A stretch of 64,000 nt of DNA from Catonella morbi ATCC 51271 (lineage in GTDB: Bacteria; Bacillota; Clostridia; Lachnospirales; Lachnospiraceae): the NCBI RefSeq assembly GCF_000160035.2, contig NZ_KI535370.1, forward strand, positions 243,617-307,616, read 5' to 3'. A model generated the notes under the pieces. It did not search any database and was not told the DNA's origin. It saw only the letters and a list, made by a program, of their open reading frames with translations. Each line of letters starts with the position of its first letter. The stretch's first letter is position 1. This document shows, one piece after another, positions 54,310-63,773 of this stretch. Both the position numbers and the translations under genes were made by a program.

Positions 54310-55545
54310 CTATTTAAATACATCCTTATATAAAATCTGAACTTCCTTAGGATTATTAACCGGGATTCTGACATAATATCTCTCTACAATATCATATTCA
54401 TATATCTCCCCAACGCTTCCCTCATTAAATCTACTTCTATCTAACATCATAAATAGGTTCCCATCTATGTATGCTTCAGCTGAAACAGTATATTCATCAG
54501 GCATTGTCGCCTTAATCTTAAGCAGCTTAAGTAAATCATTTGTAATTAATTTTTTCCTTCCCTTTGAATCATAAAAATATAATACTTTACCATAAAGATG
54601 TGTTGAATTTCTTAGGCTAAATGTTTCAACCTTTCCTTTATTATCCACATTAAAATCTTTTGTATAATAAGTTTCTCCACCATCATACATCATCTTTCCT
54701 AATAAATTCTTAGTCATCAGTTTTAAGCTGTTTTTCTTATTAGGATGAGCCTTATATACACAGCCACCCATTAAATGTCCGGCATTTCCTGAATGCAACG
54801 ACATTGAAAAATAAATATCTGATTTTTTTCTTTTCATTTGAAGCAGTTCACAGGAATCTGTACCTGAAAGTAATTTTTCAAAATTTATTTTCCCCAATAA
54901 AACAGGGGCTTTATTTGATTTTAAATCCTTACACCATATTTTTGTAGAATTTTCGGAATAATTAAGTTTCTGATAGATTGCGTAACGGCCATCAGTTTTC
55001 ATTGAAAACTCAAACCGCTCTCCCACATTCAATTCGGAATCCTTTTCCCCATTCTTAAATATAATGCTTTTAATAATCTTATTTACACCCTGATTGTTTT
55101 CTTCATATTGGTTAACAACAAGATATTCTTTATTAAAACAGCCCAGTATACGCCCTTTATCAGTTAATTCCCTGTACTCATTTCCGTTTTCATCCACAGA
55201 ATATACCACATCCTCATGCTGCATATAAAATCTGTTATTCATATAATAGAATTCACCTCCGGCATCATCAAATGCCTTGGATACCTCTTTGGTTGCATTA
55301 TCATAAACAGCGATAAAAGAGCCTTTTTCTCCTGTAGGATAGGATAAGTATGCAGCCCAAGGCGCGCTTTTAGACAAAGCATTTTTCCCGAATTTCCTAA
55401 AATATACCTTATCTCCTATTTTCAGGAAATATTCAGCCTTTGCCGGCATAGTTTGAAACATAAGACTTGTCATAAATACTGAAATAAAAAGTAATACACT
55501 TAAGAATCTGCTCTTAATTCTTCTTTTCTTTAATTCTATACTCAT
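54310..55545 (-). CDS. Secreted protein of unknown function, propeller-like
   Basis: This 411-residue protein has a signal peptide (about 1-37, cleavage after MPAKA) and repeated beta phrases with acidic turns (YFLKIGDKVYFRKFGKNAL, DVVYSVDENGNEYRELTDKG, YFYDSKGRKKLITNDLLKL). The pattern is like the DUF5050-type six-bladed propellers, but I cannot assign it with certainty. It lies 70 bases upstream of the interrupted secreted-protein gene and may share its message. Confidence 0.6.
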   Translation of the reverse strand: MSIELKKRRIKSRFLSVLLFISVFMTSLMFQTMPAKAEYFLKIGDKVYFRKFGKNALSKSAPWAAYLSYPTGEKGSFIAVYDNATKEVSKAFDDAGGEFYYMNNRFYMQHEDVVYSVDENGNEYRELTDKGRILGCFNKEYLVVNQYEENNQGVNKIIKSIIFKNGEKDSELNVGERFEFSMKTDGRYAIYQKLNYSENSTKIWCKDLKSNKAPVLLGKINFEKLLSGTDSCELLQMKRKKSDIYFSMSLHSGNAGHLMGGCVYKAHPNKKNSLKLMTKNLLGKMMYDGGETYYTKDFNVDNKGKVETFSLRNSTHLYGKVLYFYDSKGRKKLITNDLLKLLKIKATMPDEYTVSAEAYIDGNLFMMLDRSRFNEGSVGEIYEYDIVERYYVRIPVNNPKEVQILYKDVFK

Positions 55546-55597
55546 ATCAAACCCTCCTCATATAAATTGTTCACAAGATACACTTTCCCCTACAATG

Positions 55598-56851
55598 CTA
55601 TAACACAATTTTTATCTTGATAATCCCTCCTTCCGTAACTTCGGCACCTATCTTACCTCCATGTCCTTCCACTATAGCCTTTGCCATAGAAAGCCCTATT
55701 CCATGTCCGCCTGTTTCAGAGTTTCTGGATGCATCTGCCCTGTAAAATCTGTCAAAAAGATATTCTGCATTTTCTTTAGTCAAATTCTCTGTCAGATTAG
55801 ATGCTTCTATTATTATATGTCCATTCTTCTTTTTAAGTTCAAAGTTTATATTACCCTCGCCTGCGGAATATTTAATCGCATTATCAAATATGATATTCAA
55901 TAGTTCCCTTATACCTTCAATATCACCATTAAGAGTAAGCTTAGGTTCTACTTTGGCTGTAAGCTTCTTGCCGTTTACTTTGGCGAGTCCTGAGAAAGAA
56001 TTAGCAGTCTCTGCGGCAAGCTCTGATATTGAAAAATCCGTAAACTTAAGGCTGTCCTTTCCTTCATCCAGCTTTGAGAGATGAATAAGAGCATTGGTCA
56101 GCCTTGTAAGCCTCCTGACCTGTGTCTTAATATCGCTTAGCCACTCATTTTCCTCTCCGTTTATTTCCATCACACCTATATCAGCCTCTATAATTGCAAG
56201 CGGAGTTTTTATTTCGTGCCCCGCATCTGTTATAAATCTTTTCTGCTTCTCATAGCTTTTTGACACAGGAGCTATTATTTTCCCGGAAAAGGCTAAAACT
56301 ACTGCAAATACGGTAATCCATCCCACAAATGAAGCTGCAAGGCTTACAAATAAAAAATATCTTGTATTGGAAAGACTGTTAAAGCAATCCAGACACAATA
56401 CAGAATTATATCCGTTTAAGGTGAGCTTCATATATCTGAAATCTTTATAAAAACCTTTATCTGAATTTCCCTTATATATTATCTTTGCATACTTGGAACT
56501 GTCTTCCTCAGATACAGAAAATATATTTCCCGTGTCATTAAGCACAACATTTTCTTTGCTGTCAAAGCTTACCACAAAATATCTGCTTTCAAATTTTACT
56601 TCCGGGGAAATACCTTCATCAAATGGATCAAAATGTCCTTCCTCATCTCTGTCAGGCGGTCTATGTTTAAATTCTTCCTTGTTGTAATGCTCTGCCAGAT
56701 AATCTATGGTTCTGTCGGCATTATCTATTATTTTCTTATAATTAATAAAATTAATTCCACCAACTATAAGCCCAAGTATGACAAGGGTTACAGCCATCGA
56801 CACGGCAATCAGCTTGAAACGAAGCCTTGAAATTATATTATTTTTCTTCAT
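55598..56851 (-). CDS. Sensor histidine kinase (OmpR-partner type)
   Basis: This 417-residue kinase has two membrane helices (about 10-32 and 160-182) enclosing an external sensor domain, then an H-box FITDAGHEIKTPLAII (about 205-220), an N-box IIFDNAIKYSAGEG and a G-box GGHGIGLSMAKAIVEGHGG. It phosphorylates the response regulator whose gene lies 18 bases upstream. The ribosome binding site is weak (AAAGGA, 13 bases off), so it may be translated at low level or by coupling. Confidence 0.92.
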   Translation of the reverse strand: MKKNNIISRLRFKLIAVSMAVTLVILGLIVGGINFINYKKIIDNADRTIDYLAEHYNKEEFKHRPPDRDEEGHFDPFDEGISPEVKFESRYFVVSFDSKENVVLNDTGNIFSVSEEDSSKYAKIIYKGNSDKGFYKDFRYMKLTLNGYNSVLCLDCFNSLSNTRYFLFVSLAASFVGWITVFAVVLAFSGKIIAPVSKSYEKQKRFITDAGHEIKTPLAIIEADIGVMEINGEENEWLSDIKTQVRRLTRLTNALIHLSKLDEGKDSLKFTDFSISELAAETANSFSGLAKVNGKKLTAKVEPKLTLNGDIEGIRELLNIIFDNAIKYSAGEGNINFELKKKNGHIIIEASNLTENLTKENAEYLFDRFYRADASRNSETGGHGIGLSMAKAIVEGHGGKIGAEVTEGGIIKIKIVL

Positions 56852-56869
56852 TAATACGGAGAATCCTTT

Positions 56870-57544
56870 CTACTTTGCCATATTAAGCGAGTATCCCAGA
56901 TTTCTGGTTACCTTTATCTCTATATCAGCCTTAAGAGAAGCGAGTTTCTTTCTTAAATAAGAAATATAAACCCAGACTACGCTTATATCAGCTTCTGTAT
57001 CAAAGCCCCAGATTTTTTCCATGAATTTTTCAGCAGAAATGAGATTCTTCGGATAGCTCATTAGCAGTTCCATCATCTGAAACTCCTTATTGGAAAGCTT
57101 AAATTCTCCTGTTTTGGTAGAAAGGACAAAACTTGCTCTGTTTAATGAAACATTGCCATATTCAAGCACTGAATCACCCTCTGCCATCTTGCTTCTGGTC
57201 ATAGCTCTTATTCTTGCAAGCAGTTCCTTCGGCTCAAAAGGTTTGGTAAGATAATCATTTGCCCCAAGATCAAGTCCTTCCACCTTATCGTCTACCTCTG
57301 ATTTTGCGGTAAGCAGTAAAACCGGTATTAGGTTTCCTTTATTTCTAAGCTCCTTAAGCACAGTCAATCCGTCTTTCTTAGGCATCATTATATCCAAAAT
57401 CACACCGTCATATGTATCCGTTTCAAGATAATCCAGTGCTTCTTCTCCGTCAAATACTGCATCTACACTATATTTACCGGCTTCAAGTATGGCTTTTACA
57501 GCTTTGGAAAGCGATTTTTCATCTTCTGCAAGTAATAATCTCAT
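56870..57544 (-). CDS. OmpR-family response regulator
   Basis: This 224-residue regulator has a receiver domain with the phospho-acceptor Asp in VILDIMMPKKDG and a Lys in LTKPF, and a winged-helix DNA-binding domain (NKEFQMMELLMSYPKNLISAE, VVWVYISYLRKKL). Its start shares four bases (ATGA) with the stop of the upstream ATPase gene, so the two are co-translated. GGAGGG lies ahead of the ATG inside the ATPase coding sequence. Confidence 0.94.
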   Translation of the reverse strand: MRLLLAEDEKSLSKAVKAILEAGKYSVDAVFDGEEALDYLETDTYDGVILDIMMPKKDGLTVLKELRNKGNLIPVLLLTAKSEVDDKVEGLDLGANDYLTKPFEPKELLARIRAMTRSKMAEGDSVLEYGNVSLNRASFVLSTKTGEFKLSNKEFQMMELLMSYPKNLISAEKFMEKIWGFDTEADISVVWVYISYLRKKLASLKADIEIKVTRNLGYSLNMAK

Positions 57545-58956
57545 ATCTGCCCTCCTTTTGATGCAAATAATTTAACAATATCCTTATAGCTAACCAAGTT
57601 CACATTCCCCATATCCCCCGCTTTCTTTACGCAACCTTTAGTAAATCCTGTCTTCGAGAATACAAAGTAATGCACATTAGTATAGCTAAATAGTCTGCTA
57701 CGTTCAATCAGCATTTCAAGAATATCTAAATCCACATTCTCATTTCGCCATTTGCACTCAGCAAAAATTGCCGAAGAGCTATCCTGCTCTCCCATAATAT
57801 CAATTTCAGTCTGAGTTTTATTTTTTGAATCATTGCCCCACCAGCGTCCAAGTGAAACAAATTCTATAGGCATACTTCCTCTCATAAGCTGTTTCCACAA
57901 ATATTGTGTACATATTTCTTCAAATACTCTTCCCATATAATTAGATAGCCCGGCTTCAATACGCTTATATACAAGATCTGCCCCACCTCGTACAATCATT
58001 GGCATATTACCCAGAATAAATTTATACCAAAAACAAAACATATTGTCTTCAATAGAATAAATAGATTTCCTTGAAATTTTCTCACCGTATGGAACTTCTC
58101 TCCTGATTATGCCTAAGTCAATCAGGTTTTTAATATATCCTGAACATACTGTGGTACTCTCTCCTACCTTTGTCGATATTTCTGACATTTTAGAATATCC
58201 CATTGCTATAGCAGTAACAATCGCATTATAAATCGCAGGCTCTCTGACTTCCTGTTTTAATAGATTTACCGGCTCTTCATACAGGAAGGAAATTGGATTT
58301 AAATAAGTATTTTTAATATTCTCCTCTACGCTTAATTTATCATTCATCTGGAGCAGATATTGCGGTGTTCCTCCCACAATACCATACATCAAAGCCTTAT
58401 CTTCATCCGATAAATCTTTCAAATAATCACAGCATTCTTCAAACTCAAATGGCATAACCTTCAGTTGCGCTGTCCTTCTTCCATATAAGGGTGCCTTGTA
58501 TGCCAAAACTTTATCCTCCATATATGACATAGAAGAACCACATAGAATGAGCATCAATTTTGATTCATCTTTATTTTTATCAATCAGCATCTGTAATGTA
58601 GATGCGAGACTACTTGAGGCTCTAGCTACATAAGGGTATTCATCTATTGCCAGTATAATACGCTCTTTTTTTGCCAGTTCAAATACATATTCAAGTGCAG
58701 CCTGAAAAGATGCAAAATAACTGTCAGCCCAAATTCCACTACTAAATTCAATTATGCTTTTACTCAGGTTTTCTAAATTTTGTTTTTCATTGCTCTCTAA
58801 TCCCATAAAATATATAGATTTTTTATTATCCATAAAATAGTTAATCAATGCTGTCTTTCCTACCCTGCGCCTTCCATAGATTACTGCAAATTCGAATTTA
58901 TCTGATTTGTACAGACTCTCTAATGCATTAAGTTCTTTTTGTCTGCCAATGAACAT
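57541..58956 (-). CDS. Archaeal-type AAA ATPase with DUF234-like C-terminal region
   Basis: This 471-residue protein has a P-loop YGRRRVGKTALINYF near residue 28, Walker B LAIDEYPYV and sensor ILCGSSMSYMED, a middle winged-helix part (SKMSEISTKVGESTTVCSGYI) and a C-terminal nuclease-like region (TEIDIMGEQDSSSAIFAECKW, with Glu, Asp and ECK arranged as in PD-(D/E)XK folds). The family is common and unassigned. Here it heads an operon with a two-component pair, and a 14-base inverted repeat stands in front of it. Confidence 0.82.
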   Translation of the reverse strand: MFIGRQKELNALESLYKSDKFEFAVIYGRRRVGKTALINYFMDNKKSIYFMGLESNEKQNLENLSKSIIEFSSGIWADSYFASFQAALEYVFELAKKERIILAIDEYPYVARASSSLASTLQMLIDKNKDESKLMLILCGSSMSYMEDKVLAYKAPLYGRRTAQLKVMPFEFEECCDYLKDLSDEDKALMYGIVGGTPQYLLQMNDKLSVEENIKNTYLNPISFLYEEPVNLLKQEVREPAIYNAIVTAIAMGYSKMSEISTKVGESTTVCSGYIKNLIDLGIIRREVPYGEKISRKSIYSIEDNMFCFWYKFILGNMPMIVRGGADLVYKRIEAGLSNYMGRVFEEICTQYLWKQLMRGSMPIEFVSLGRWWGNDSKNKTQTEIDIMGEQDSSSAIFAECKWRNENVDLDILEMLIERSRLFSYTNVHYFVFSKTGFTKGCVKKAGDMGNVNLVSYKDIVKLFASKGGQI

Positions 58957-59000
58957 GCTAATACCTCCGTTTCTATATACAGTATATTAGTAAATTACAA

Positions 59001-59039
59001 TTTAGTCAACTATACTTTACTAAATTATAGTTGACTAAA
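59001..59039. promoter_or_regulatory. Perfect 14-base inverted repeat upstream of the DUF234 ATPase
   Basis: TTTAGTCAACTATA (59001-59014) and TATAGTTGACTAAA (59026-59039) are exact complements with an 11-base gap. On the minus strand the TTTAGTCAAC arm lies about 45 bases upstream of the ATG, with a further half-site-like TAGTAAA nearby. It fits an operator for auto-regulation. Confidence 0.55.
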
Positions 59040-59116
59040 TATTTTATTTTCTTTTAGTTTCATTTAAGTTTCGTTATTTATAATCACCTCAACAACAAAG
59101 AAAGGAGATAAAGCCT

Positions 59117-60205
59117 ATGAGATTTTTAGCAATACCGGCTTATGAGCCTGATGAAAAGTTAATTAAACTGCTTAAGGAAGTGAGTGCATTAAACCTCTTT
59201 CAGATAATAGTTGTAAATGATGGCTCAGGTGATAAATTTAACAATATTTTTAATGAAGCAAAAGAATATGCCATTCTGCTTAACCATGGCATAAACAAAG
59301 GAAAGGGAGCAGCTCTTAAAACAGCCTTTACCTACATCAAAAACCTTAACACCAACGGCCTTATAGTAACTGCCGATTCAGACGGACAGCATAAGGTAAG
59401 TGACATTGTAAAAGTAGCAGACAGTATAAAGACTCACGAAGCTGCCATAACCACAGGAGCAAGATATTTCACCGGAAAAGTTCCACTTAAATCTAAACTT
59501 GGAAATACCATAACAAAGTATATTTACTTCCTTGTTTCAGGGCTTTTCCTTAATGATACCCAATGCGGTCTGAGAGCCTTTCCGGTAAGCACAATACCAT
59601 TTTTGCTTTCCATGAAAGGAGACAGATATGAATATGAAATGAATATGCTCTTGCTTGCAAAGAAAAATGGGCTAAGCATAAAGGAAGTTCCTATAGAAAC
59701 TGTTTATATAGATGATAACAGCGGAAGCCATTTTAACCCTGTTAAAGATGCAATCAAGATATACGGAGAAATTTTCAGATTTTCACTTTCATCCTTGCTG
59801 GCTTTCATCATAGATTATGCTGCTTACGGAATTCTAAGTCTTGTATTTGCCCTGTTTCCTACCAATCTTATGCTAATACTTTCAAATATCGGCGCAAGGC
59901 TTATAAGCAGTACAGTTAACTTTAATATAAACAAAAAGTTCGTATTTAAGCATAGTGAGAAAGGTAAGGGAAGCTTAATCAGATATTTTACTCTTGCTGC
60001 AGGAATTCTTGGTTTAAATACCCTGATTCTTTTAGGACTTAATACTTTCTCGGGAGGCAATATTTATCTGCTCAAATTAGTAACTGAAATAGTTTGTTTC
60101 TTCATCAGTTTTACAGTGCAGAAAGTCTTTGTATTTAAAATGAAGAAGGAAAAACAAAACCCAAATTATTCACGACATAGGTCACAGACCTCTTATTCCA
60201 TATAA
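59117..60205 (+). CDS. Glycosyltransferase family 2/GtrA fusion protein
   Basis: This 362-residue protein has a GT2 domain at about 1-210 (VNDGSGDKFN, TADSDGQHK as the DXD-like site, NDTQCGLRAFP) and a GtrA-like membrane domain with four helices at about 225-345 (LLAFIIDYAAYGILSLVF). It probably transfers a sugar to undecaprenyl phosphate and flips it. The last 14 residues (PNYSRHRSQTSYSI) are read from the inserted MITE-like repeat, so the C-terminus is foreign. AAGGAG precedes the ATG. Confidence 0.88.
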   Translation: MRFLAIPAYEPDEKLIKLLKEVSALNLFQIIVVNDGSGDKFNNIFNEAKEYAILLNHGINKGKGAALKTAFTYIKNLNTNGLIVTADSDGQHKVSDIVKVADSIKTHEAAITTGARYFTGKVPLKSKLGNTITKYIYFLVSGLFLNDTQCGLRAFPVSTIPFLLSMKGDRYEYEMNMLLLAKKNGLSIKEVPIETVYIDDNSGSHFNPVKDAIKIYGEIFRFSLSSLLAFIIDYAAYGILSLVFALFPTNLMLILSNIGARLISSTVNFNINKKFVFKHSEKGKGSLIRYFTLAAGILGLNTLILLGLNTFSGGNIYLLKLVTEIVCFFISFTVQKVFVFKMKKEKQNPNYSRHRSQTSYSI

Positions 60206-60335
60206 TACCGCAGGATAAACTGTTTTCGGTCTGTGACTATGAGGTGATATTACAAAACATCTGCAAAATATCGTAATTTCAAGCCCATGGCTTGATTACG
60301 ATATTTTACAAGATGTTTCGTGAATAATTGGGGTT
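60160..60335. repeat. MITE-like repeat, full copy B
   Basis: Its left end, CCAAATTATTCACG, and right end, CGTGAATAATTGGGG, are inverted copies, and the inside holds paired segments (ACCGCAG, GGTCTGTGACTAT). The whole aligns with copy A (33102-33274). It begins 45 bases before the stop codon of the glycosyltransferase gene. Confidence 0.8.
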
Positions 60336-60380
60336 AAATAGTAATATTCCAAAATTACCCACGTTTAAGGAGGAAGAACC

Positions 60381-61418
60381 ATGCATAATAAAAAACTATT
60401 AAAAAAACCGCTGGCTGTCTGCTTGGCAACCGGACTTCTTACAGCTTCGCTTGACAGCTATGTATTATTAAAAACCTTTGTAATATCTGAAGTTCAGGCT
60501 GTGGTTGTTAAAAACACCGGCTCTGATATAGTACAGGCGGCAGAGAATACCGGCACTGCCAATACAAGCTCAAATACAACCGCTAATGACACCGAGAATA
60601 CAGGCACTACTACAACTGTAGAAAATGGAAGCACCAATAATTCTGCTGTAACTGCCACAGAAAGCTCCGAGAGCGAAAGAACTGTCACAGATTCTTCTTA
60701 CAAAGACAGCAATGTGGACATAAACATAACTACTGTTCGAAAAAACAATACCACTGTCTATGTGGCAGATATCAAGCTTTCTGATTCAAGCTACTTAAAG
60801 ACAGCCCTTGCCTATGACTCCTTCGGCACAAATGTAACTGAAACCACATCTTCTATGGCAACAAACAACAATGCAATTTTAGCAGTAAACGGAGACTATT
60901 ACGGCGCTGACAGAAGCGGTTATGTAATTAAAAACGGTGTAATTTACAGAAATACAGTGAGAAGTGACAGTGAATATCCTGATCTGGCAGTATATAAGGA
61001 CGGTTCATTTAAGATAATTTACGAAACGGAAGTAACCGCCGAAGAACTGCTTGCGGACGGTGTAGTCAATCTTTTTGCCTTTGGACCTTCTCTTGTAGAA
61101 AACGGTGAAATAAGTGTAGACCAAAACACTGAGGTAAGACAGGCTATGACAAAGAATCCCCGTACTGCAATAGGCATTGTAGATAAAAATCATTATATCC
61201 TTGTGGTATCTGACGGACGAACCAGCGAAAGCGAAGGTCTCTCCCTCTACGAGCTGGCAGAAGTACTTAAAGAATATGGTGCGACTACAGCTTACAACCT
61301 TGACGGCGGCGGCTCTTCTACCATGTATTTTAACGGAAATATTGTAAATAATCCTACTACAAACGGGCATAGAATTTCAGAAAGAGAGGTGAGCGACATT
61401 GTTTACATCGGTTATTAA
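60381..61418 (+). CDS. Exported phosphodiester glycosidase family protein
   Basis: This 345-residue protein has an N-terminal membrane anchor or signal (about 10-35), a Thr/Asn/Ser-rich linker (about 50-115) and a NAGPA-type (phosphodiester alpha-GlcNAcase) domain with the conserved RTAIGIVDKNHYILVVSDGR and NLDGGGSSTMYFNG. It would remove a GlcNAc-phosphodiester cap or a related surface group. It follows the glycosyltransferase gene, so both may work on a cell-surface polymer. GGAGG precedes the ATG. Confidence 0.88.
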   Translation: MHNKKLLKKPLAVCLATGLLTASLDSYVLLKTFVISEVQAVVVKNTGSDIVQAAENTGTANTSSNTTANDTENTGTTTTVENGSTNNSAVTATESSESERTVTDSSYKDSNVDINITTVRKNNTTVYVADIKLSDSSYLKTALAYDSFGTNVTETTSSMATNNNAILAVNGDYYGADRSGYVIKNGVIYRNTVRSDSEYPDLAVYKDGSFKIIYETEVTAEELLADGVVNLFAFGPSLVENGEISVDQNTEVRQAMTKNPRTAIGIVDKNHYILVVSDGRTSESEGLSLYELAEVLKEYGATTAYNLDGGGSSTMYFNGNIVNNPTTNGHRISEREVSDIVYIGY

Positions 61419-61755
61419 AAATAAAAATACAGTTAAAAATCTTATTATTTGCGGAGGTCTCAGTATCTTCCTGGCAGTATTTGCCTATATCTACGAGATA
61501 TTCTCCTATGGGCAGTACTCAATATATATGAGGATGATGTTTATATTCCCTCTGATATCAGGAGTTTTCTTATTATTTAAGAATTCCCTGAATAAATATC
61601 TGCTTAACACCGCACTCGCAGTTTTTGCAAACGGCTTCTTAGTTAAGGGCATAATTGAAATCTCGGGAAGAAGCTCATCTTTTGATTATCTTTACATAAT
61701 CACAGGCTGTTTGCTCTTATTCGGAGCGGCTGTATTTAGAAAGAAAAAAGCTTAG
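61399..61755 (+). CDS. Small membrane protein of unknown function
   Basis: This 118-residue protein has four predicted membrane helices (about 13-33, 43-60, 67-87 and 94-112) and a Lys-rich end (RKKKA). It starts with TTG at 61399 behind AGAGGTG, 20 bases inside the end of the previous gene, so the two are coupled. No family is recognised. Its original terminator (63670-63697) is now separated from it by the group II intron. Confidence 0.65.
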   Translation: MFTSVIKNKNTVKNLIICGGLSIFLAVFAYIYEIFSYGQYSIYMRMMFIFPLISGVFLLFKNSLNKYLLNTALAVFANGFLVKGIIEISGRSSSFDYLYIITGCLLLFGAAVFRKKKA

Positions 61756-61830
61756 CAAATCGAGTAGGAGGCGGTGACTAACCGCCGTCCTCTCACAGCA
61801 CTGTACGTACGGTTCTCGTATACAGCGCTT

Positions 61831-63225
61831 TCAATAGTTGACGTGCACAGACTGATATGCTGTGGTTAAATCATAAAAGCCACTGTTTATCAGTCTTTCT
61901 TTTGTCATTGCCATGTTTATGGCAACTGTGTGTGTTGTAAACCAATAGCCACGTCTGCTGTTTGCCGCTTTCCATGCCAGGTCTTTAGGAACCCCCATGA
62001 CCCTCAGATTTCGGTATCTGGTTCTCACACGTTTCCATTGTTTCCATATACACATACGTATTCTGTGATAGAGCCATCCGTTAACGTCATTCATGTTATT
62101 CTTCATACTTGCAATTCCATAGTAGTTAAGCCACCCTCTTGCATATACCTTGATTCTTTCAAGGCTTGGCTTGATTGACTGACAGTGCTTACGGGAAGAA
62201 AGCTCTTTCAGTCTCGACTTAAACTTCTCCCATGACTTTGAATGAACTCGTACGTATACGCCACTTCTGTTCCTTCCCAATGCAAAGCCAAGGAATTTAA
62301 AATTTCGGATTGCAAACACACTGACAGTACGGCTTTTCTTTCGGTTCACTGTAAGTTTCAGCTTCTCCTCGAGATACCTCGTACTACTCTCTAAGAGTCT
62401 CTCCGATGCCCTTTTGCTTTTCGCAAGAAGCACTATGTCATCTGCATATCTTATGCATGGGACATCTCGCTTCAAGAGCTCTTGGTCGAACTCATTGAGG
62501 TAGATATTCGCAAGCAAAGGGGATAGATTCCCTCCTTGTGGCGACCCTTCATCTGTTTCGATAACTACTCCATTTTCCATTACGCCACTTTTCAGATACC
62601 TCTTGATAAGTTGCACTACACGTTCATCTTTTACGTTTTTCCTCAGAAGGTTGATAAGAATCTCGTGGTTGATTGTATCGAAATATTTCGATAAGTCTAA
62701 AACTACCGCATATGTGTAGCCCTGTTCAGCGTACTCCTTAACCTTTAGTATTGCTCCTTTTGCGTCTCTGTTCGGACGGTAGCCATAACTGCCGTCTGTA
62801 AAAAGTGGCTCATAGATTGGCACTAACTGTTGTGTTATCGCCTGTTGAAGTGTACGGTCTATCACTGTTGGTATGCCAAGCTTTCGCACACCACCATCCG
62901 GTTTGGGAATCTCAACTCGTCTTACCGGAGACGGAGTATACTTTCCACAATAGATACGGTCAGTTAACTCCTGTTGATGTTCCCGAAGGTAAGGAAGTGC
63001 CTCTTCGATGGTCATTCCATCAATTCCGGGTGCTCCCTTGTTTGCCTTAACTCTCTTTTACGCTCTGTTAAAGTTATCTTTATGCAGTATCGCTTCCAAG
63101 AGCTTCGGCTGTGCACTGTCTCTTTCTTTCCATATCAGATTGAATGACCTGCGCGCTTTTGCATACCCTTCATGTTCCGCACTATCTCTTTGCAAACAGC
63201 CACTGTTTTCAGTGTTTTCTACCAT
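61831..63225 (-). pseudogene. ltrA: Group II intron reverse transcriptase/maturase, in-frame stop
   Basis: Read from ATG 63225 (AGGAGG 11 bases before) the frame gives 464 codons with TAA at 63058-63060 as codon 56, in the conserved stretch NRA-stop-KRVKANKGAPGIDGM, where the family has Tyr. Downstream everything is intact: RT domain with RYADDIVLLAKS, QGGNLSPLLANIYL, maturase domain with YARGWLNYYGI and NSRRGYWFTTH. No endonuclease domain is seen. A restart at 63015 would give 394 residues without RT block 0, probably inactive. Confidence 0.8.
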
Positions 63226-63664
63226 AACCGGTCATTCCTCCTTTCTCAGTCATACTTGAGATTCCTACTGATTCGGTCCTTTGTCTCTCGACTACTATGA
63301 CCTCTGCTGACTTCTGTGCGTTCAGCATTGCTTTAGGCAATGGTTACCTCCTTCAGGGCGTATCACACAGACCTCCCCAGGTACCACACGTTTCTTCCTC
63401 TCCATCCATCTGCCTCATTTATCATGCATGATTCCGTGTAGTTATAGGACTTCAACTTGAAAAGCAGTCTTATCCTCATGCATAACCTCATATGAGATTT
63501 CTGTTCGTCAGACCGGAGATTTGCCCATGAGTTAGTATCTTCCTCATATCCAGCTTCCTTCAGATTCGAGGTCACCCTCGACACCCTTGCCTTCGACTCA
63601 TCCTTCCCACTACCGGGCGGATTCGGGACTTTAACCCGTTAGAAACGTGCGCCGCTAGGCACAC
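63226..63664 (-). ncRNA. Group II intron RNA, 5' structural domains
   Basis: About 440 bases between the intron 5' end and the reverse transcriptase gene hold domains I-IV. Several GC-rich stems are visible (for example CGGGTTAAAGTCCCG at about 63622-63640). I have not traced the full fold. Confidence 0.55.
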
Positions 63665-63669
63665 TTTAT

Positions 63670-63697
63670 TAAGGAACCGTCATAATGCCGGTTCCTT
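63670..63697. terminator. Terminator hairpin beside the intron
   Basis: AAGGAACCG and CGGTTCCTT flank a short loop (TCATAATGC). On the plus strand it would end the transcript of 61399-61755, and on the minus strand it is the hairpin next to the intron insertion point. Confidence 0.7.
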
Positions 63698-63773
63698 ATT
63701 TATAATTCCTATTTTTAAAAAACTGTCCTTGTCCAACTTTTATAAAGTAAAAAAGAGCCGCCAGAAAGCAGCC

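Larger units (their letters stand above)
61759..63664 (-). mobile_element. Group II intron with reverse transcriptase gene
   Basis: On the minus strand the element opens with GTGTGCCTAGCGGCGCAC at 63664. At its far end it carries a domain V-like hairpin (AGCGCTGTATACGAGAACCG, then GTACAGTGCTGTGAGAGG, about 61793-61840) and a domain VI-like stem ending CTCCTACTCGAT at 61759. It is 1906 bases long. It inserted antisense, just after the terminator hairpin at 63670-63697, which is the habit of class C introns. The class assignment is tentative. Confidence 0.8.

Noticed and set aside
63362..63584. 73-residue minus-strand frame inside the intron
   Set aside because: It lies in the structural RNA domains of the group II intron and resembles no protein.
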